Source of the DNA: JAHEKB01 sp049115575
GTDB lineage: Bacteria; Bacteroidota; Bacteroidia; NS11-12g; UBA9320
Direction: 5' to 3'
Length of the DNA: 64,000 nt
Assembly: GCA_049115575.1 (NCBI GenBank)
Contig: JAGDZU010000004.1
Location: 1 to 64,000 of the forward strand
The notes beneath the pieces are model-generated. The model ran no database searches. It had not been told where the DNA came from and saw nothing but the letters and a program-made list of their open reading frames with translations. The translations under genes and the position numbers were made by a program. Shown here piece by piece: positions 35,151 to 43,205 of the stretch (position 1 is the first letter of the stretch; each line of letters begins with the position of its first letter).

Positions 35151-35594
35151 TTAATTATCTTCCGGAAACCGTCCGGTAACGGTAATACCCATACTACGAG
35201 CTGTACCAGCAACCATTTGCATGGCCGATGATATAGTCAACGCATTTAAGTCAGGCATTTTAACTTCTGCTATCGTTCTCACCTGATCCCAGTTCACAGA
35301 TGCTACTTTTACCATATTAGGTTCAGCAGAACCTTTTTTCTTCTTACTAGCTTCCAACAATTGAGCTGCAACTGGTGGAGTCTTAATAATAAAGTCAAAA
35401 GAGTTGTCCTGATAAACAGTAATTACAACTGGTAAAACCTTACCCATGCGATCTTGCGTTCTAGCATTGAACTGCTTACAGAAGTCCATGATATTAACAC
35501 CTTTCGCACCAAGTGCTGGTCCTACAGGAGGAGCTGGATTTGCAGTACCCCCTCTAACTTGTAATTTTACGAATCCTTTAATTTGCTTTGCCAT
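35151..35594 (-). CDS. rplK: 50S ribosomal protein L11
   Basis: The 147-residue L11 is complete with the N-domain GFVKLQVRGGTANPAPPVGPALGAKGVNIMDFCKQFN and the rRNA-binding C-domain ending TARSMGITVTGRFPED. It binds the GTPase-associated 23S rRNA region with L10. It follows nusG by 5 bases in the same unit. Confidence 0.98.
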   Translation of the reverse strand: MAKQIKGFVKLQVRGGTANPAPPVGPALGAKGVNIMDFCKQFNARTQDRMGKVLPVVITVYQDNSFDFIIKTPPVAAQLLEASKKKKGSAEPNMVKVASVNWDQVRTIAEVKMPDLNALTISSAMQMVAGTARSMGITVTGRFPEDN

Positions 35595-35599
35595 AAGGC

Positions 35600-36148
35600 T
35601 TATTCTTTTTCTACTTGTATATAGTTGAGTTCTAACGGTGTCTTTCTACCAAAGATCTTCACCATTACTTTCAATTTTTTCTTCTCTTCGTTCACTTCCT
35701 CTATCACTCCACTAAATCCACTGAAAGGACCATCGATCACTTTCACAAATTCTCCAACAATGAACGGTTCTATGTGGCTTTCGCCTTCTTGGTTAGATTC
35801 ATCAACCTGACCAAAAATTCGATTCACTTCAGATTGTCTCATAGGAACAGGTTCTCCGTCCTGTCCTAAGAAACCAACTACACCATTAACGGCTCTGATA
35901 GTTGGAACTACCTCACCTACTAATTGTGCGTGAATCAAGATATATCCTCGATAATATGGAACTTCTTTAGAAGTCTTTTTACCATTTTTTATCTCGTATA
36001 CTTTTTGAGTAGGGATCAGGATTTCTGGGACATACTTGGTCAAACCTTCATATTGAAGTTCTGATTCTATAATGGCCTTCACCTTATTTTCTTTGCCACT
36101 AATGGCCCTTACTACGTACCACTTAAACTCGTCCTGAACCTTTTCCAT
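35600..36148 (-). CDS. nusG: Transcription termination/antitermination factor NusG
   Basis: The 182-residue protein has the NGN domain (WYVVRAISGKENKVKAIIESELQYEGL, and YRGYILIHAQLVGEVVPTIRAVNGVVGFLG) and a C-terminal KOW domain (GEFVKVIDGPFSGFSGVIEEVNEEKKKLKVMVKIFGRKTPLELNYIQVE). NusG binds RNA polymerase beta' and couples transcription to translation. It lies 3 bases downstream of secE and 5 bases upstream of rplK, the classic secE-nusG-rplKAJL order. Confidence 0.98.
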   Translation of the reverse strand: MEKVQDEFKWYVVRAISGKENKVKAIIESELQYEGLTKYVPEILIPTQKVYEIKNGKKTSKEVPYYRGYILIHAQLVGEVVPTIRAVNGVVGFLGQDGEPVPMRQSEVNRIFGQVDESNQEGESHIEPFIVGEFVKVIDGPFSGFSGVIEEVNEEKKKLKVMVKIFGRKTPLELNYIQVEKE

Positions 36149-36151
36149 AAC

Positions 36152-36346
36152 TTATTTTAATAAACTATATAAGATATCAATTATCAAACCAAAGCCTTGA
36201 TCAATTAGGGAAATTACTAATGCAAAAAGTATAGAAGCCACAATCACAATAATTGTGCTGCTTCTCAACTCTTCCCAAGTTGGCCAAGTTACCTTGTTGA
36301 TGAGTTCATCAGCGGTATCTTTCCAGATCTGTGTTAACCTACTCAT
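36152..36346 (-). CDS. secE: Preprotein translocase subunit SecE
   Basis: The 64-residue protein has a short amphipathic helix (LINKVTWPTWEELRSSTIIVIVAS), with the conserved VTWP motif, and a single transmembrane helix (SILFALVISLIDQGFGLII). That is the minimal one-helix SecE. It is located between tRNA-Trp and nusG, the usual place, and stabilises SecY in the translocon. Confidence 0.95.
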   Translation of the reverse strand: MSRLTQIWKDTADELINKVTWPTWEELRSSTIIVIVASILFALVISLIDQGFGLIIDILYSLLK

Positions 36347-36360
36347 TGTTTTTAATCTTG

Positions 36361-36434
36361 CACGGGTGGAGAGATTCGAACTCCCGACACCTGGTTTTGG
36401 AGACCAGTGCTCTGGCCAGCTGAGCTACACCCGT
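36361..36434 (-). tRNA. tRNA-Trp (CCA anticodon)
   Basis: The minus strand folds as a cloverleaf: acceptor ACGGGTG with CACCCGT, D arm AGCTC, anticodon stem CTGGT/ACCAG around the loop CTCCAAA with anticodon CCA, T arm with GTTCGAATC. The 3' CCA is not encoded. It lies between tuf and secE. Confidence 0.95.
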
Positions 36435-36451
36435 TTGTGCCTTATATATGA

Positions 36452-37639
36452 TTATTCTATGATTTCAGTAACCTGTCCGGCACCTACAGTTCTACCACCT
36501 TCTCTTATAGCGAATTTCAAACCTTTCTCCATTGCTACAGTATTGATAAGCTCAACAGTGATACTTACGTTATCACCTGGCATTACCATTTCAGTACCAT
36601 CTGGAAGCATGATCTCACCAGTAACGTCTGTTGTTCTGATGTAGAATTGAGGTCTGTATTTGTTAAAGAATGGAGTGTGTCTTCCACCTTCTTCTTTAGA
36701 CAATACATAAACTTCAGCTTTGAATTTCTTATGAGGAGTAACAGAACCAGGAGCTACGATTACCATACCTCTTCTGATATCAGTTTTCTCAATACCTCTT
36801 AGAAGAATACCAGCGTTGTCACCAGCTTGTCCTCGATCTAGAAGTTTACGGAACATTTCAACTCCAGTACAAGTTGACTTCATGTTCTCTGCTCCCATAC
36901 CGATGATATCTACTGCATCACCAACGTTAATAATACCTCTTTCGATTCTTCCTGTTGCTACAGTACCTCTACCTGTAATAGAGAATACATCTTCAACTGG
37001 CATCAAGAATGGCTTGTCAACCAAACGTGGAGGAACTGGAATCCATTCATCAACTTGTTTCATTAATTCTGTAACAGACTCAACCCACTTGTCTTCTCCG
37101 TTCAATGCACCAAGTGCAGAACCTTGAATGATAGGAGTGTTGTCAGCGTCGAATTCATAGAAACCTAGAAGTTCTCTGATTTCAATTTCAACCAACTCAA
37201 GTAATTCTTCATCGTCTACCATATCCACTTTGTTCATGAACACTACCAAACGAGGTACACCAACCTGACGTGCAAGAAGGATGTGTTCTTTAGTTTGTGG
37301 CATAGGACCATCTGTTGCAGCTACAACCAAAATAGCACCGTCCATTTGAGCAGCACCAGTAACCATGTTCTTCACATAATCCGCGTGACCTGGACAGTCA
37401 ACGTGAGCATAGTGACGGTTTGCTGTTTGATACTCAATGTGAGCAGTGTTAATGGTAATACCTCTTTCCTTCTCCTCAGGAGCAGAATCGATGGTATCGA
37501 AATCTTGCTTTTCGGCCAATCCTTGATTGGACAATACAGAACTAATTGCGGCAGTTAAGGTGGTCTTGCCGTGGTCAACGTGACCAATAGTACCGATGTT
37601 TACGTGTTCTTTAGAACGATCAAATGTTGCTTTTGACAT
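36452..37639 (-). CDS. tuf: Elongation factor Tu
   Basis: The 395-residue GTPase delivers aminoacyl-tRNA to the ribosome. The G1 P-loop GHVDHGKTT is at about residues 19-27, G3 DCPGHADYV follows, and G4 NKVDMVDD and the C-terminal GGRTVGAGQVTEII are typical. It is the single copy in this window, located between tRNA-Thr(GGT) and tRNA-Trp, so it is probably transcribed with the tRNA cluster from the strong promoter near 38170. Confidence 0.99.
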   Translation of the reverse strand: MSKATFDRSKEHVNIGTIGHVDHGKTTLTAAISSVLSNQGLAEKQDFDTIDSAPEEKERGITINTAHIEYQTANRHYAHVDCPGHADYVKNMVTGAAQMDGAILVVAATDGPMPQTKEHILLARQVGVPRLVVFMNKVDMVDDEELLELVEIEIRELLGFYEFDADNTPIIQGSALGALNGEDKWVESVTELMKQVDEWIPVPPRLVDKPFLMPVEDVFSITGRGTVATGRIERGIINVGDAVDIIGMGAENMKSTCTGVEMFRKLLDRGQAGDNAGILLRGIEKTDIRRGMVIVAPGSVTPHKKFKAEVYVLSKEEGGRHTPFFNKYRPQFYIRTTDVTGEIMLPDGTEMVMPGDNVSITVELINTVAMEKGLKFAIREGGRTVGAGQVTEIIE

Positions 37640-37672
37640 GATAAAAGTTTTATTATACTACAATAAATTTGG

Positions 37673-37744
<72 letters not shown>

Positions 37745-37813
37745 TTGTTTGCAAGCAGAAGTAGGATCAGGTAAGAACTAAGATCAGGTCAACCCTGTCA
37801 TTCACTCTAATTA

Positions 37814-37833
37814 CTAAGTTGAATTCAACTTAG
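37814..37833. repeat. 20-base perfect palindrome between two tRNA genes
   Basis: CTAAGTTGAATTCAACTTAG is perfectly self-complementary and lies in the roughly 94-base spacer between tRNA-Thr(GGT) and tRNA-Gly(TCC), 6 bases from the tRNA-Gly 3' end. In RNA it could fold into a hairpin that guides tRNA processing, or it could be a protein site. The other two tRNA-tRNA spacers in the cluster are much shorter and have no such element. Confidence 0.7.
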
Positions 37834-37838
37834 ATTTG

Positions 37839-37911
37839 AGCGGGAGACGAGGCTCGAACCCGCGACCTACAGCTTGGAAGGCTGTCGCTCTACCAACTGA
37901 GCTACTCCCGC
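37839..37911 (-). tRNA. tRNA-Gly (TCC anticodon)
   Basis: The minus strand gives acceptor GCGGGAG with CTCCCGC, D arm AGCTC, anticodon stem ACAGC/GCTGT around CTTCCAA with anticodon TCC, and T arm with GGTTCGAGCC. CCA is not encoded. Confidence 0.95.
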
Positions 37912-37931
37912 TTGTTTACTAAAATCCAAAG

Positions 37932-38012
37932 TGGGGAGAGCAGGATTCGAACCTGCGAAGCTTGCGCAACAGATTTACAGTCTGCCCCATTTGGCCACTC
38001 TGGAATCTCCCC
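37932..38012 (-). tRNA. tRNA-Tyr (GTA anticodon)
   Basis: An 81-base class II tRNA with a long variable arm: acceptor GGGGAGA with TCTCCCC, anticodon stem GCAGA/TCTGT around CTGTAAA with anticodon GTA, variable arm GCGCAAGCTTCGC-type hairpin, and T arm with GGTTCGAATCC. CCA is not encoded. Confidence 0.95.
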
Positions 38013-38022
38013 AACAAATTGG

Positions 38023-38095
38023 AGCCACCTATTGGACTCGAACCAACGACCGGCTGATTACAAATCAGCTGCTCTACCAACTGAGCTAAGGTGGC
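38023..38095 (-). tRNA. tRNA-Thr (TGT anticodon)
   Basis: The cloverleaf has acceptor GCCACCT with AGGTGGC, D arm AGCTC, anticodon stem GCTGA/TCAGC around TTTGTAA with anticodon TGT, and T arm with GGTTCGAGTCC. It is the first gene of the minus-strand cluster Thr-Tyr-Gly-Thr-tuf-Trp-secE. Confidence 0.95.
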
Positions 38096-38165
38096 AACTT
38101 GTTAATATTGAGAGGATTATATCAAAGAACAAAGCGCACTTCTCTCCCCTCGTTTTTAAGGTGGG

Positions 38166-38195
38166 CAAAAGTAAGTCTTTTTTTGGTTTGTTCAA
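38166..38195 (-). promoter_or_regulatory. Promoter of the tRNA-tuf-secE operon
   Basis: On the minus strand TTG (38193-38195), 19 bases, then TACTTTTG (38166-38173) is an exact match to the Bacteroidota vegetative promoter. It lies about 70 bases upstream of tRNA-Thr(TGT) and after the hpf stop, so a large stable-RNA/translation operon starts here. Confidence 0.75.
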
Positions 38196-38286
38196 GACTT
38201 AGAAAAAGAATTTTTTTAAAAATTTGAATGCATCAGCTAAAGCCGCACTATTATTGGCTTCTACGCTTTTACTGAACACTAAAAAA

Positions 38287-38586
38287 TCAGTGGTCTGCGG
38301 TCTTTTGTTTGAACTTTTTAACCTGCCTTTTCAGTGCTTCAACTGCAAGGTCAGTTGCCGCCTCAAAAGAACGGCCAACTTCTTTCTTAATAAAACTGAA
38401 ATGCTTGGCATTCACTTTGATCTCCACTTCCTTATTTTCTTTTTCAGAAATGTTGTGAACTTTTAGGAATACTTGAGAGTCAACTATGCCATCATAAAAT
38501 GTGCTTAGTTTATCTATTTTTCTGTTGATGTAATCTTTGAGTTTAGCATCTGCTTTGAAGTGAATGGCTTGAATGTCTGTTTTCAT
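38287..38586 (-). CDS. hpf: Ribosome hibernation promoting factor (short HPF/RaiA family)
   Basis: The 99-residue protein is a short-form HPF: DIQAIHFKADAKLKDYINRKIDKLSTFYDGIVDSQVFLKV, followed by KEVEIKVNAKHFSFIKKEVGRSFEAATDLAVEALKRQVKKFKQK. Such proteins bind the 30S decoding centre in stationary phase. It has no long-form dimerisation domain. The order rpsU-xerC-hpf-tRNAs-tuf is conserved in Bacteroidota. Confidence 0.93.
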   Translation of the reverse strand: MKTDIQAIHFKADAKLKDYINRKIDKLSTFYDGIVDSQVFLKVHNISEKENKEVEIKVNAKHFSFIKKEVGRSFEAATDLAVEALKRQVKKFKQKTADH

Positions 38587-38607
38587 ACGCTTTTGGTGTT
38601 GATTCTC

Positions 38608-39492
38608 TTATGAAAAAGGATGGGTCTGTTCATATACCTTTTTCAGTTGTTTAATATCGTTGTGAGCATATAACTGTGTTGCACTTAAACTGCTATGCCC
38701 GAGCAATTCTTTAATGGCGTTGATATCAGCGCCATTTTGCAATAAATGAGTTGCAAATGAGTGTCTTAGAATATGTGGACTTTTCTTATCCGCATAAGTA
38801 GCACCTAAGGCTTTGTTGATCATGGTATAAATCCATCTTTCACCCAATTGCTTTCCTCTTATATTACTAAAAACATAAGGACCGGGAATGTTCAGTTCGG
38901 TTCGCAATTTAAGATGAGCTTCCAATTGATCCTTTAGTTCCATTGTGAACGGAATGATTCTTTCTTTATTTCCTTTTCCAAGTACTTTTATTTCACTCTT
39001 TGATAGATCGACTTTATCAATAGTTAAATTGATAAGTTCTGCACGTCTTAATCCCAAATGATAAAAGCTAGATATAATGAGAAGATTTTGTAAAGAGTCA
39101 TAATCATCTGCTTCCAAACTCAATTGTTCGAGTAAACTGTTGATGTCTTTAACCTTCACATAAGAAGGAATCGTTTTTTTGATTTTTGGCAGTTGAACAT
39201 CCAATTGAAGACCTGCTGGAAGAATGGTATTTCGCTGCAAGCACTTTATATAAGTTCGGAGTGAACTCAATTTGCGATGAATACTTTTAGCGCTAATTTG
39301 ATCTGTTGCAAGAGATCTTACCCAAGCTCGTGCATGCTTGCTTGAAATATCCTTGACATTTGATCCTGAATCCATGAACACAAAGAATTGGTTCACATCA
39401 TTGGAATAAGCTTTAAGTGTATGGTTGGAATAGTTCCTTACGGCTCCTAAGTATTCTTCAAAAAGTTGTTTGTAAGGAAACTCACTTCTCAT
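38608..39492 (-). CDS. xerC: Tyrosine recombinase XerC/XerD-like
   Basis: The preferred start is ATG 39492 (MRSEFPYKQLFEEYL), giving 294 residues; a TTG at 39504 is also in frame. The N-terminal SAM-like core-binding domain contains YSNHTLKAYSNDVNQFF. The catalytic set is R149 (HLGLRRAEL), K173 (LGKGNKER), H240 and R243 (PHILRHSFATHLL), H266 (LGHSSLSATQLYAH) and Y275. Xer recombinases resolve chromosome dimers at dif. Position between rpsU and hpf supports a housekeeping XerC/D rather than a mobile-element integrase; no attachment sites are seen. Confidence 0.9.
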   Translation of the reverse strand: MRSEFPYKQLFEEYLGAVRNYSNHTLKAYSNDVNQFFVFMDSGSNVKDISSKHARAWVRSLATDQISAKSIHRKLSSLRTYIKCLQRNTILPAGLQLDVQLPKIKKTIPSYVKVKDINSLLEQLSLEADDYDSLQNLLIISSFYHLGLRRAELINLTIDKVDLSKSEIKVLGKGNKERIIPFTMELKDQLEAHLKLRTELNIPGPYVFSNIRGKQLGERWIYTMINKALGATYADKKSPHILRHSFATHLLQNGADINAIKELLGHSSLSATQLYAHNDIKQLKKVYEQTHPFS

Positions 39493-39529
39493 TGAAAGAA
39501 GCAAGGTAGTTTAATAAAATGTTTTGGGA

Positions 39530-39555
39530 AAGAAAATCCAGCTAAAAATAGCTAG
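39530..39555 (-). terminator. Possible terminator overlapping the rpsU stop
   Basis: On the minus strand CTAGCTA and TAGCTGG form a 7-base-pair stem (one G-U) with a 4-base TTTT loop, followed by ATTTTCTTT. The stem overlaps the rpsU stop codon and may be a moderate terminator that lets some transcription through to xerC. Confidence 0.5.
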
Positions 39556-39734
39556 TTATTTTGCGACTGCTTATAACGCGCTTTGATAATCTCTTTTCTA
39601 CGTTTGATAGAAGGCTTCGTATAAGCTTGTCTTTCACGTAATTCGCGCATCACTCCGGTCTTCTCAAATTTCTTCTTATACTTCTTGAGAGCCTTGTCTA
39701 CAGTGTCAGTTTCTTTAAGATTGATTATTAACAT
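39552..39734 (-). CDS. rpsU: 30S ribosomal protein S21
   Basis: The 60-residue, highly basic protein matches S21: MLIINLKETDTVDKALKKYKKKFEKTGVMRELRERQAYTKPSIKRRKEIIKARYK. It is needed for mRNA recognition on the 30S. An exact -7 box (TATCTTTG on the minus strand) lies 17 bases upstream. It is followed by xerC and hpf. Confidence 0.96.
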   Translation of the reverse strand: MLIINLKETDTVDKALKKYKKKFEKTGVMRELRERQAYTKPSIKRRKEIIKARYKQSQNN

Positions 39735-39751
39735 TTTCTTATTAAGGGCTG

Positions 39752-39759
39752 CAAAGATA
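39752..39759 (-). promoter_or_regulatory. Candidate -7 box for rpsU
   Basis: TATCTTTG on the minus strand fits TAnnTTTG exactly, 17 bases before the rpsU ATG. About 20 bases further upstream a TTTT stretch could serve as a weak -33 element. Confidence 0.45.
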
Positions 39760-39783
39760 GTAATCTCTTTTTGACTTTTAAAA

Positions 39784-40923
39784 CTATTTCAATATTTGCC
39801 TAGAAATTACCAATTTTTGGATTTCAGAAGTGCCTTCTCCTATGGTACAGAGTTTTGAATCTCTGTAGAACTTCTCAACTGGAAAATCTTTAGTATACCC
39901 ATAACCGCCAAAGATTTGAACAGCCTCCGTGGATGCTTTCACGGCTACTTCAGAAGCGTAATATTTCGCCATAGCACTTTCTTTAGTCATAGGTTTTCCT
40001 TCATTTTTAAGATAAGATGCTTGATTAATAAGCAACTCTGAAGACTCAATTTCGGTTCCCATATCTGCCAACTTGAATGAGATTCCTTGAAACTGGGAAA
40101 TTGGCTTGCCAAACTGCTCGCGCTCTTTACTGTATTGAACCGCTGCCTTAAATGCTCCTTTGGCAATTCCCAAAGACAAAGCAGCTATTGAAATACGTCC
40201 ACCATCCAACACCTTCATGGCTTGTATAAAACCTTCTCCTTCCACCCCAATTAGGTTTTCATCTGGAACAAAGCAATCTTCAAAAATCATTTCTGCTGTT
40301 TCAGATGCTCGCATTCCCAACTTGTTTTCTTTTTTACCTCCTTTAAATCCAGGAGTTCCTCGCTCTACAACAAATGCACTTATACCTCGGCTGTCTAACA
40401 ATTCACCTGTGCGTGCTAGAACTACTGCCACATCACCTGAAATCCCATGTGTAATCCAGTTCTTAGTTCCATTAATAAGCCAACCGCCTTCTGTTTTCTT
40501 GGCCACGCATTTCATGCGTAAAGCATCTGAACCTGTATTGGGTTCTGTAAGACCCCATGCTCCTATCCATTTTCCACTTGCAAGTTTTGGCAAATATTTG
40601 CTCTTCTGCTCATGATTGCAGAATTGCATAATATGACCAGTACAAAGCGAGTTATGTGCCGCCGTAGACAGCCCTATGGATCCACACACCTGGGATATTT
40701 CATCAATAACCGCCACATATTCAAAATAGCTCAATCCAGATCCACCGTACTCTTCTGGGACTAGAACACCTAAAAAACCTTGCTCACCCATTTTGTGAAA
40801 TAGCTCTTTGGGAAAGTGTTGGCTTTCGTCCCATTCCATCACATGAGGTTTTATATATTTAGCAGCAAAGTCATGTGCCATTTGCCGAATCATTTGTTGA
40901 CTTTCCGATTGTTTAAAGTTCAT
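39784..40923 (-). CDS. Acyl-CoA dehydrogenase
   Basis: The 379-residue FAD enzyme has the standard acyl-CoA dehydrogenase fold. Diagnostic segments are WGLTEPNTGSDALRMKCVAKKTEGGWLINGTKNWITHG, YSKEREQFGKPISQFQGISFKLADMGTEIE and the C-terminal QIFGGYGYTKDFPVEKFYRDSKLCTIGEGTSEIQKLVISRQIL. Catalytic Glu is in IGEGTSEIQ. It oxidises acyl-CoA in beta-oxidation or branched-chain amino-acid degradation; chain-length choice cannot be read. It is preceded by an exact -7 box (TAAATTTG, minus strand, 22 bases upstream). Confidence 0.93.
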   Translation of the reverse strand: MNFKQSESQQMIRQMAHDFAAKYIKPHVMEWDESQHFPKELFHKMGEQGFLGVLVPEEYGGSGLSYFEYVAVIDEISQVCGSIGLSTAAHNSLCTGHIMQFCNHEQKSKYLPKLASGKWIGAWGLTEPNTGSDALRMKCVAKKTEGGWLINGTKNWITHGISGDVAVVLARTGELLDSRGISAFVVERGTPGFKGGKKENKLGMRASETAEMIFEDCFVPDENLIGVEGEGFIQAMKVLDGGRISIAALSLGIAKGAFKAAVQYSKEREQFGKPISQFQGISFKLADMGTEIESSELLINQASYLKNEGKPMTKESAMAKYYASEVAVKASTEAVQIFGGYGYTKDFPVEKFYRDSKLCTIGEGTSEIQKLVISRQILK

Positions 40924-40945
40924 TAAGTTTTCCTTTAAAGGGGCG

Positions 40946-40953
40946 CAAATTTA
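40946..40953 (-). promoter_or_regulatory. Candidate -7 box for the acyl-CoA dehydrogenase gene
   Basis: TAAATTTG on the minus strand fits TAnnTTTG exactly, 22 bases before the ATG. No good -33 partner is evident. Confidence 0.4.
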
Positions 40954-40981
40954 TCAAAAGCTAAATAGAATTGATGCTAAA

Positions 40982-41818
40982 CTATAGTTCTATATAAGGT
41001 AATACTCGCTCGAATTCAGATTTTGACATTATATCCACTTTTATCAGCTCTTCTACATTCTCAATCTTACTGTTTCTCCTTCTGTAATTGATCAAGCTCT
41101 TAACCTGTTGGTAATTCCAATATGGGTGTTTAAGCAGAGTTTTGAATTCCACTTTATTCAAGTTGATCCGCGATACTCTTACACTGTCATGGATCGTGAT
41201 ATAGGGCTTTACCTTTAAAAAGAGTTCTTCTTCAATTCCATAGACCTCCTTTAGCTGATATATACTGTAGTATCCACCTAGAATATTCCTATATGAAATA
41301 ATTCTCTTACTCAAGACAGGGCCTATACCGCGAATGGTCTCGAGATCTGCTGCAGTACATTGGTTTAAATCTCTGGGCTGCATTTGCCGCTCATTTTGAA
41401 CACTAAACGAGACTTTGCTCTCTGGCAACTCTATAAATAACTGCAATTTCTGCCACAAACTGCTGTCTATAGAGTATAACTTAATCAGGTCCTCTGGATT
41501 CTCAAATGGGCCCACTTTAGTTCTATAGTTAACTATATTGTAGGCAATATTTGAAGGCAATCCTTTGGCGAGCAATGAATCTAAAGAATCCTCATTTGGG
41601 TTGAACATTCTATAATTCACTTCATGTGAAGCATTCAATAAACTGTCTAATTTGAATTTGAGGATTTCTAATTCTACTTCACTTAGACCAACATTCTCGG
41701 AGATGCGGCTTTTCTGATAACGCTTGATGAGCACAATAAAGAGTGCAAAAAAAAGGAGGGCTATTAAGGCCCTCCTTTCAAATGTTGGAATATTCAGAAT
41801 CGATATTAATCGATCCAT
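40982..41818 (-). CDS. Helix-hairpin-helix (ComEA-like) membrane protein
   Basis: I use ATG 41818 (MDRLISILNIPTFERR), though a TTG at 41833 overlaps the upstream stop as TTGA and could also serve. After a hydrophobic helix (ALIALLFFALFIVLIKR) the protein contains HhH units: SEVELEILKFKLDSL, GLPSNIAYNIVNYRTKVGPFENPEDLIKLYSI, CTAADLETIRGIGPVLSKRIISYRNILGGYYSIYQLKEVYGI, and INLNKVEFKTLLKHPYWNYQQVKSLINYRR. The GIGPVLSKRI and GPFENPEDL turns are typical of ComEA-like DNA-binding HhH proteins in the periplasm. A role in DNA uptake is possible (dprA lies 17 kb away) but not shown. It is the second gene of an operon with the oxoamine synthase. Confidence 0.8.
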   Translation of the reverse strand: MDRLISILNIPTFERRALIALLFFALFIVLIKRYQKSRISENVGLSEVELEILKFKLDSLLNASHEVNYRMFNPNEDSLDSLLAKGLPSNIAYNIVNYRTKVGPFENPEDLIKLYSIDSSLWQKLQLFIELPESKVSFSVQNERQMQPRDLNQCTAADLETIRGIGPVLSKRIISYRNILGGYYSIYQLKEVYGIEEELFLKVKPYITIHDSVRVSRINLNKVEFKTLLKHPYWNYQQVKSLINYRRRNSKIENVEELIKVDIMSKSEFERVLPYIEL

Positions 41819-41829
41819 TTTTATCTTTT

Positions 41830-43074
41830 TCAATTCACTTCGGCCAATTTCTCTGCTTTGTACTTGCCGTTTGTTAAGTTCTCTTGAATTGCATTAAACG
41901 CACTAATAGTCTCTTCAACATCCTTGAGAGTATGAGCTGCTGTAGGAATTAACCTCAACATAATTACATCTCTAGGAACCACGGGGTACACAACTATGGA
42001 GCAAAATAAATTGTAGTTTTCTCTCAAGTCATGAGTTAAATGAGTCGCTTCGGCCACCGTGCCACTTAAAATTACTGGCGTAACACAAGAAGTAGTTGTA
42101 CCTATATTAAAACCTGCTTCTTTTAACCCGCTTTGCAATGCATTCACTATGGTCCATAGCTTTTCTTTGTGCTCTGGTTGAGTCTTGATCATTTCCAAAC
42201 GCTTTAGAGCGCCAATCACAAATGGCATTGGCAAAGACTTAGCAAAAATCTGAGATCTCATGTTATATCTCAGAAAATCTATAATCCTTTTCTCGGCTGC
42301 AATAAATGCGCCTATACCTGCCATTGCTTTAGCAAAAGTGGAGAAGTATATGTCAATACCATCTTGAACACCTTGTTCAACACCAGTACCCGCACCATTC
42401 TTACCTAAAGTTCCGTAGCCATGAGCATCGTCAACCATTAACCTGAAGTCATATTTCTTCTTGAGAGCAATCACTTCTTTTAAGGCTCCTTGGTTGCCCG
42501 ACATGCCAAAAACCCCTTCGGTAATTACCAAAATAGCACCGCCTGTTTCTTCGGCCATTTTCTGAGCGCGATCCAGTTGTTTTGAAAGACTCACCATATC
42601 GTTATGTGAATACACAAAACGCTTTCCTTGGTGTAGTCTTACGCCATCAATAATGCAAGCATGTGATTCTGCATCATAAACGATAATGTCTCTTCGGTCA
42701 ACTAAAGCATCAATGGCAGATAAGATTCCCTGATATCCAAAATTCAAGAGGATACAGTCTTCTTTTTCTACGTGTTCTGCCAGCTGGCGTTCAAGCTCTT
42801 CATGGTAATCGGTGTTACCAGACATCATTCTAGCTCCCATAGGATAGGCACATCCCCAGTCAGCCGCTGCTTGCGCATCAACTTTTCTAACTTCTGGGTG
42901 ATTGGCAAGGCCTAAATAGTTATTTAGACTCCATGTGAGCAGCTCTTTTCCTCTAAAAGTCATTCGAGGCGAAATTTCTCCCTCTAACTTTGGAAAGGTG
43001 AAGTAGTGATGAGCTTCTTTGGCATGCATGCCAAGAGGGCCCATTTTACCTGTAACTTTGTCAAATAAATCCAT
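41830..43074 (-). CDS. PLP-dependent alpha-oxoamine synthase (serine palmitoyltransferase/KBL-like)
   Basis: The 414-residue protein is a fold-type I PLP enzyme of the alpha-oxoamine synthase group. Motifs are SLNNYLGLANHPEV near residue 50, GARMMSGNTDYHEELERQLAEHV, VDDAHGYGTLGKNGAG, and the Schiff-base lysine segment FSTFAKAMAGIGAF. Members condense an amino acid with acyl-CoA or acyl-ACP: glycine (2-amino-3-ketobutyrate CoA ligase), serine (sphingolipids) or cysteate (sulfonolipids). In Bacteroidota serine palmitoyltransferase or cysteate acyltransferase are the likely readings, since both lipid classes are found there. Substrate cannot be fixed by eye. A divergent promoter region separates it from bamD. 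Confidence 0.8.
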   Translation of the reverse strand: MDLFDKVTGKMGPLGMHAKEAHHYFTFPKLEGEISPRMTFRGKELLTWSLNNYLGLANHPEVRKVDAQAAADWGCAYPMGARMMSGNTDYHEELERQLAEHVEKEDCILLNFGYQGILSAIDALVDRRDIIVYDAESHACIIDGVRLHQGKRFVYSHNDMVSLSKQLDRAQKMAEETGGAILVITEGVFGMSGNQGALKEVIALKKKYDFRLMVDDAHGYGTLGKNGAGTGVEQGVQDGIDIYFSTFAKAMAGIGAFIAAEKRIIDFLRYNMRSQIFAKSLPMPFVIGALKRLEMIKTQPEHKEKLWTIVNALQSGLKEAGFNIGTTTSCVTPVILSGTVAEATHLTHDLRENYNLFCSIVVYPVVPRDVIMLRLIPTAAHTLKDVEETISAFNAIQENLTNGKYKAEKLAEVN

Positions 43075-43093
43075 TGATTAGTAATACTAGATG

Positions 43094-43124
43094 CAAAAGT
43101 AATCGCATTTTTATTTTCACTAAA
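43094..43124 (-). promoter_or_regulatory. Promoter for the oxoamine-synthase/HhH operon
   Basis: On the minus strand TTTA (43121-43124), 19 bases, then TACTTTTG (43094-43101), an exact -7 box, lies 20 bases before the ATG. Confidence 0.55.
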
Positions 43125-43184
43125 CTTTGTCGGAAATAAGAAGTAACATTTCGTCAACCATTCCGTTTTATTTCTATTAAGGCT

Positions 43185-43192
43185 TATCTTTG
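43185..43192 (+). promoter_or_regulatory. Candidate -7 box for the bamD-rpoZ-coaBC-porD operon
   Basis: TATCTTTG fits TAnnTTTG exactly, 13 bases before the GTG start of bamD. Only a weak TTC-type -33 element is found upstream. Confidence 0.45.
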
Positions 43193-43205
43193 CAGGCATT
43201 TTTCA

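Noticed and set aside
38200..38222. AT-rich palindrome near the tRNA operon promoter as a replication origin or terminator
   Set aside because: It is a run of A and T bases upstream of the promoter, with no DnaA boxes and no GC-containing stem.
38608..39492. Tyrosine recombinase as a mobile-element integrase beside tRNA genes
   Set aside because: The gene is in the conserved rpsU-xerC-hpf-tRNA-tuf block, shows no cargo genes or repeat ends, and the tRNA genes are intact.
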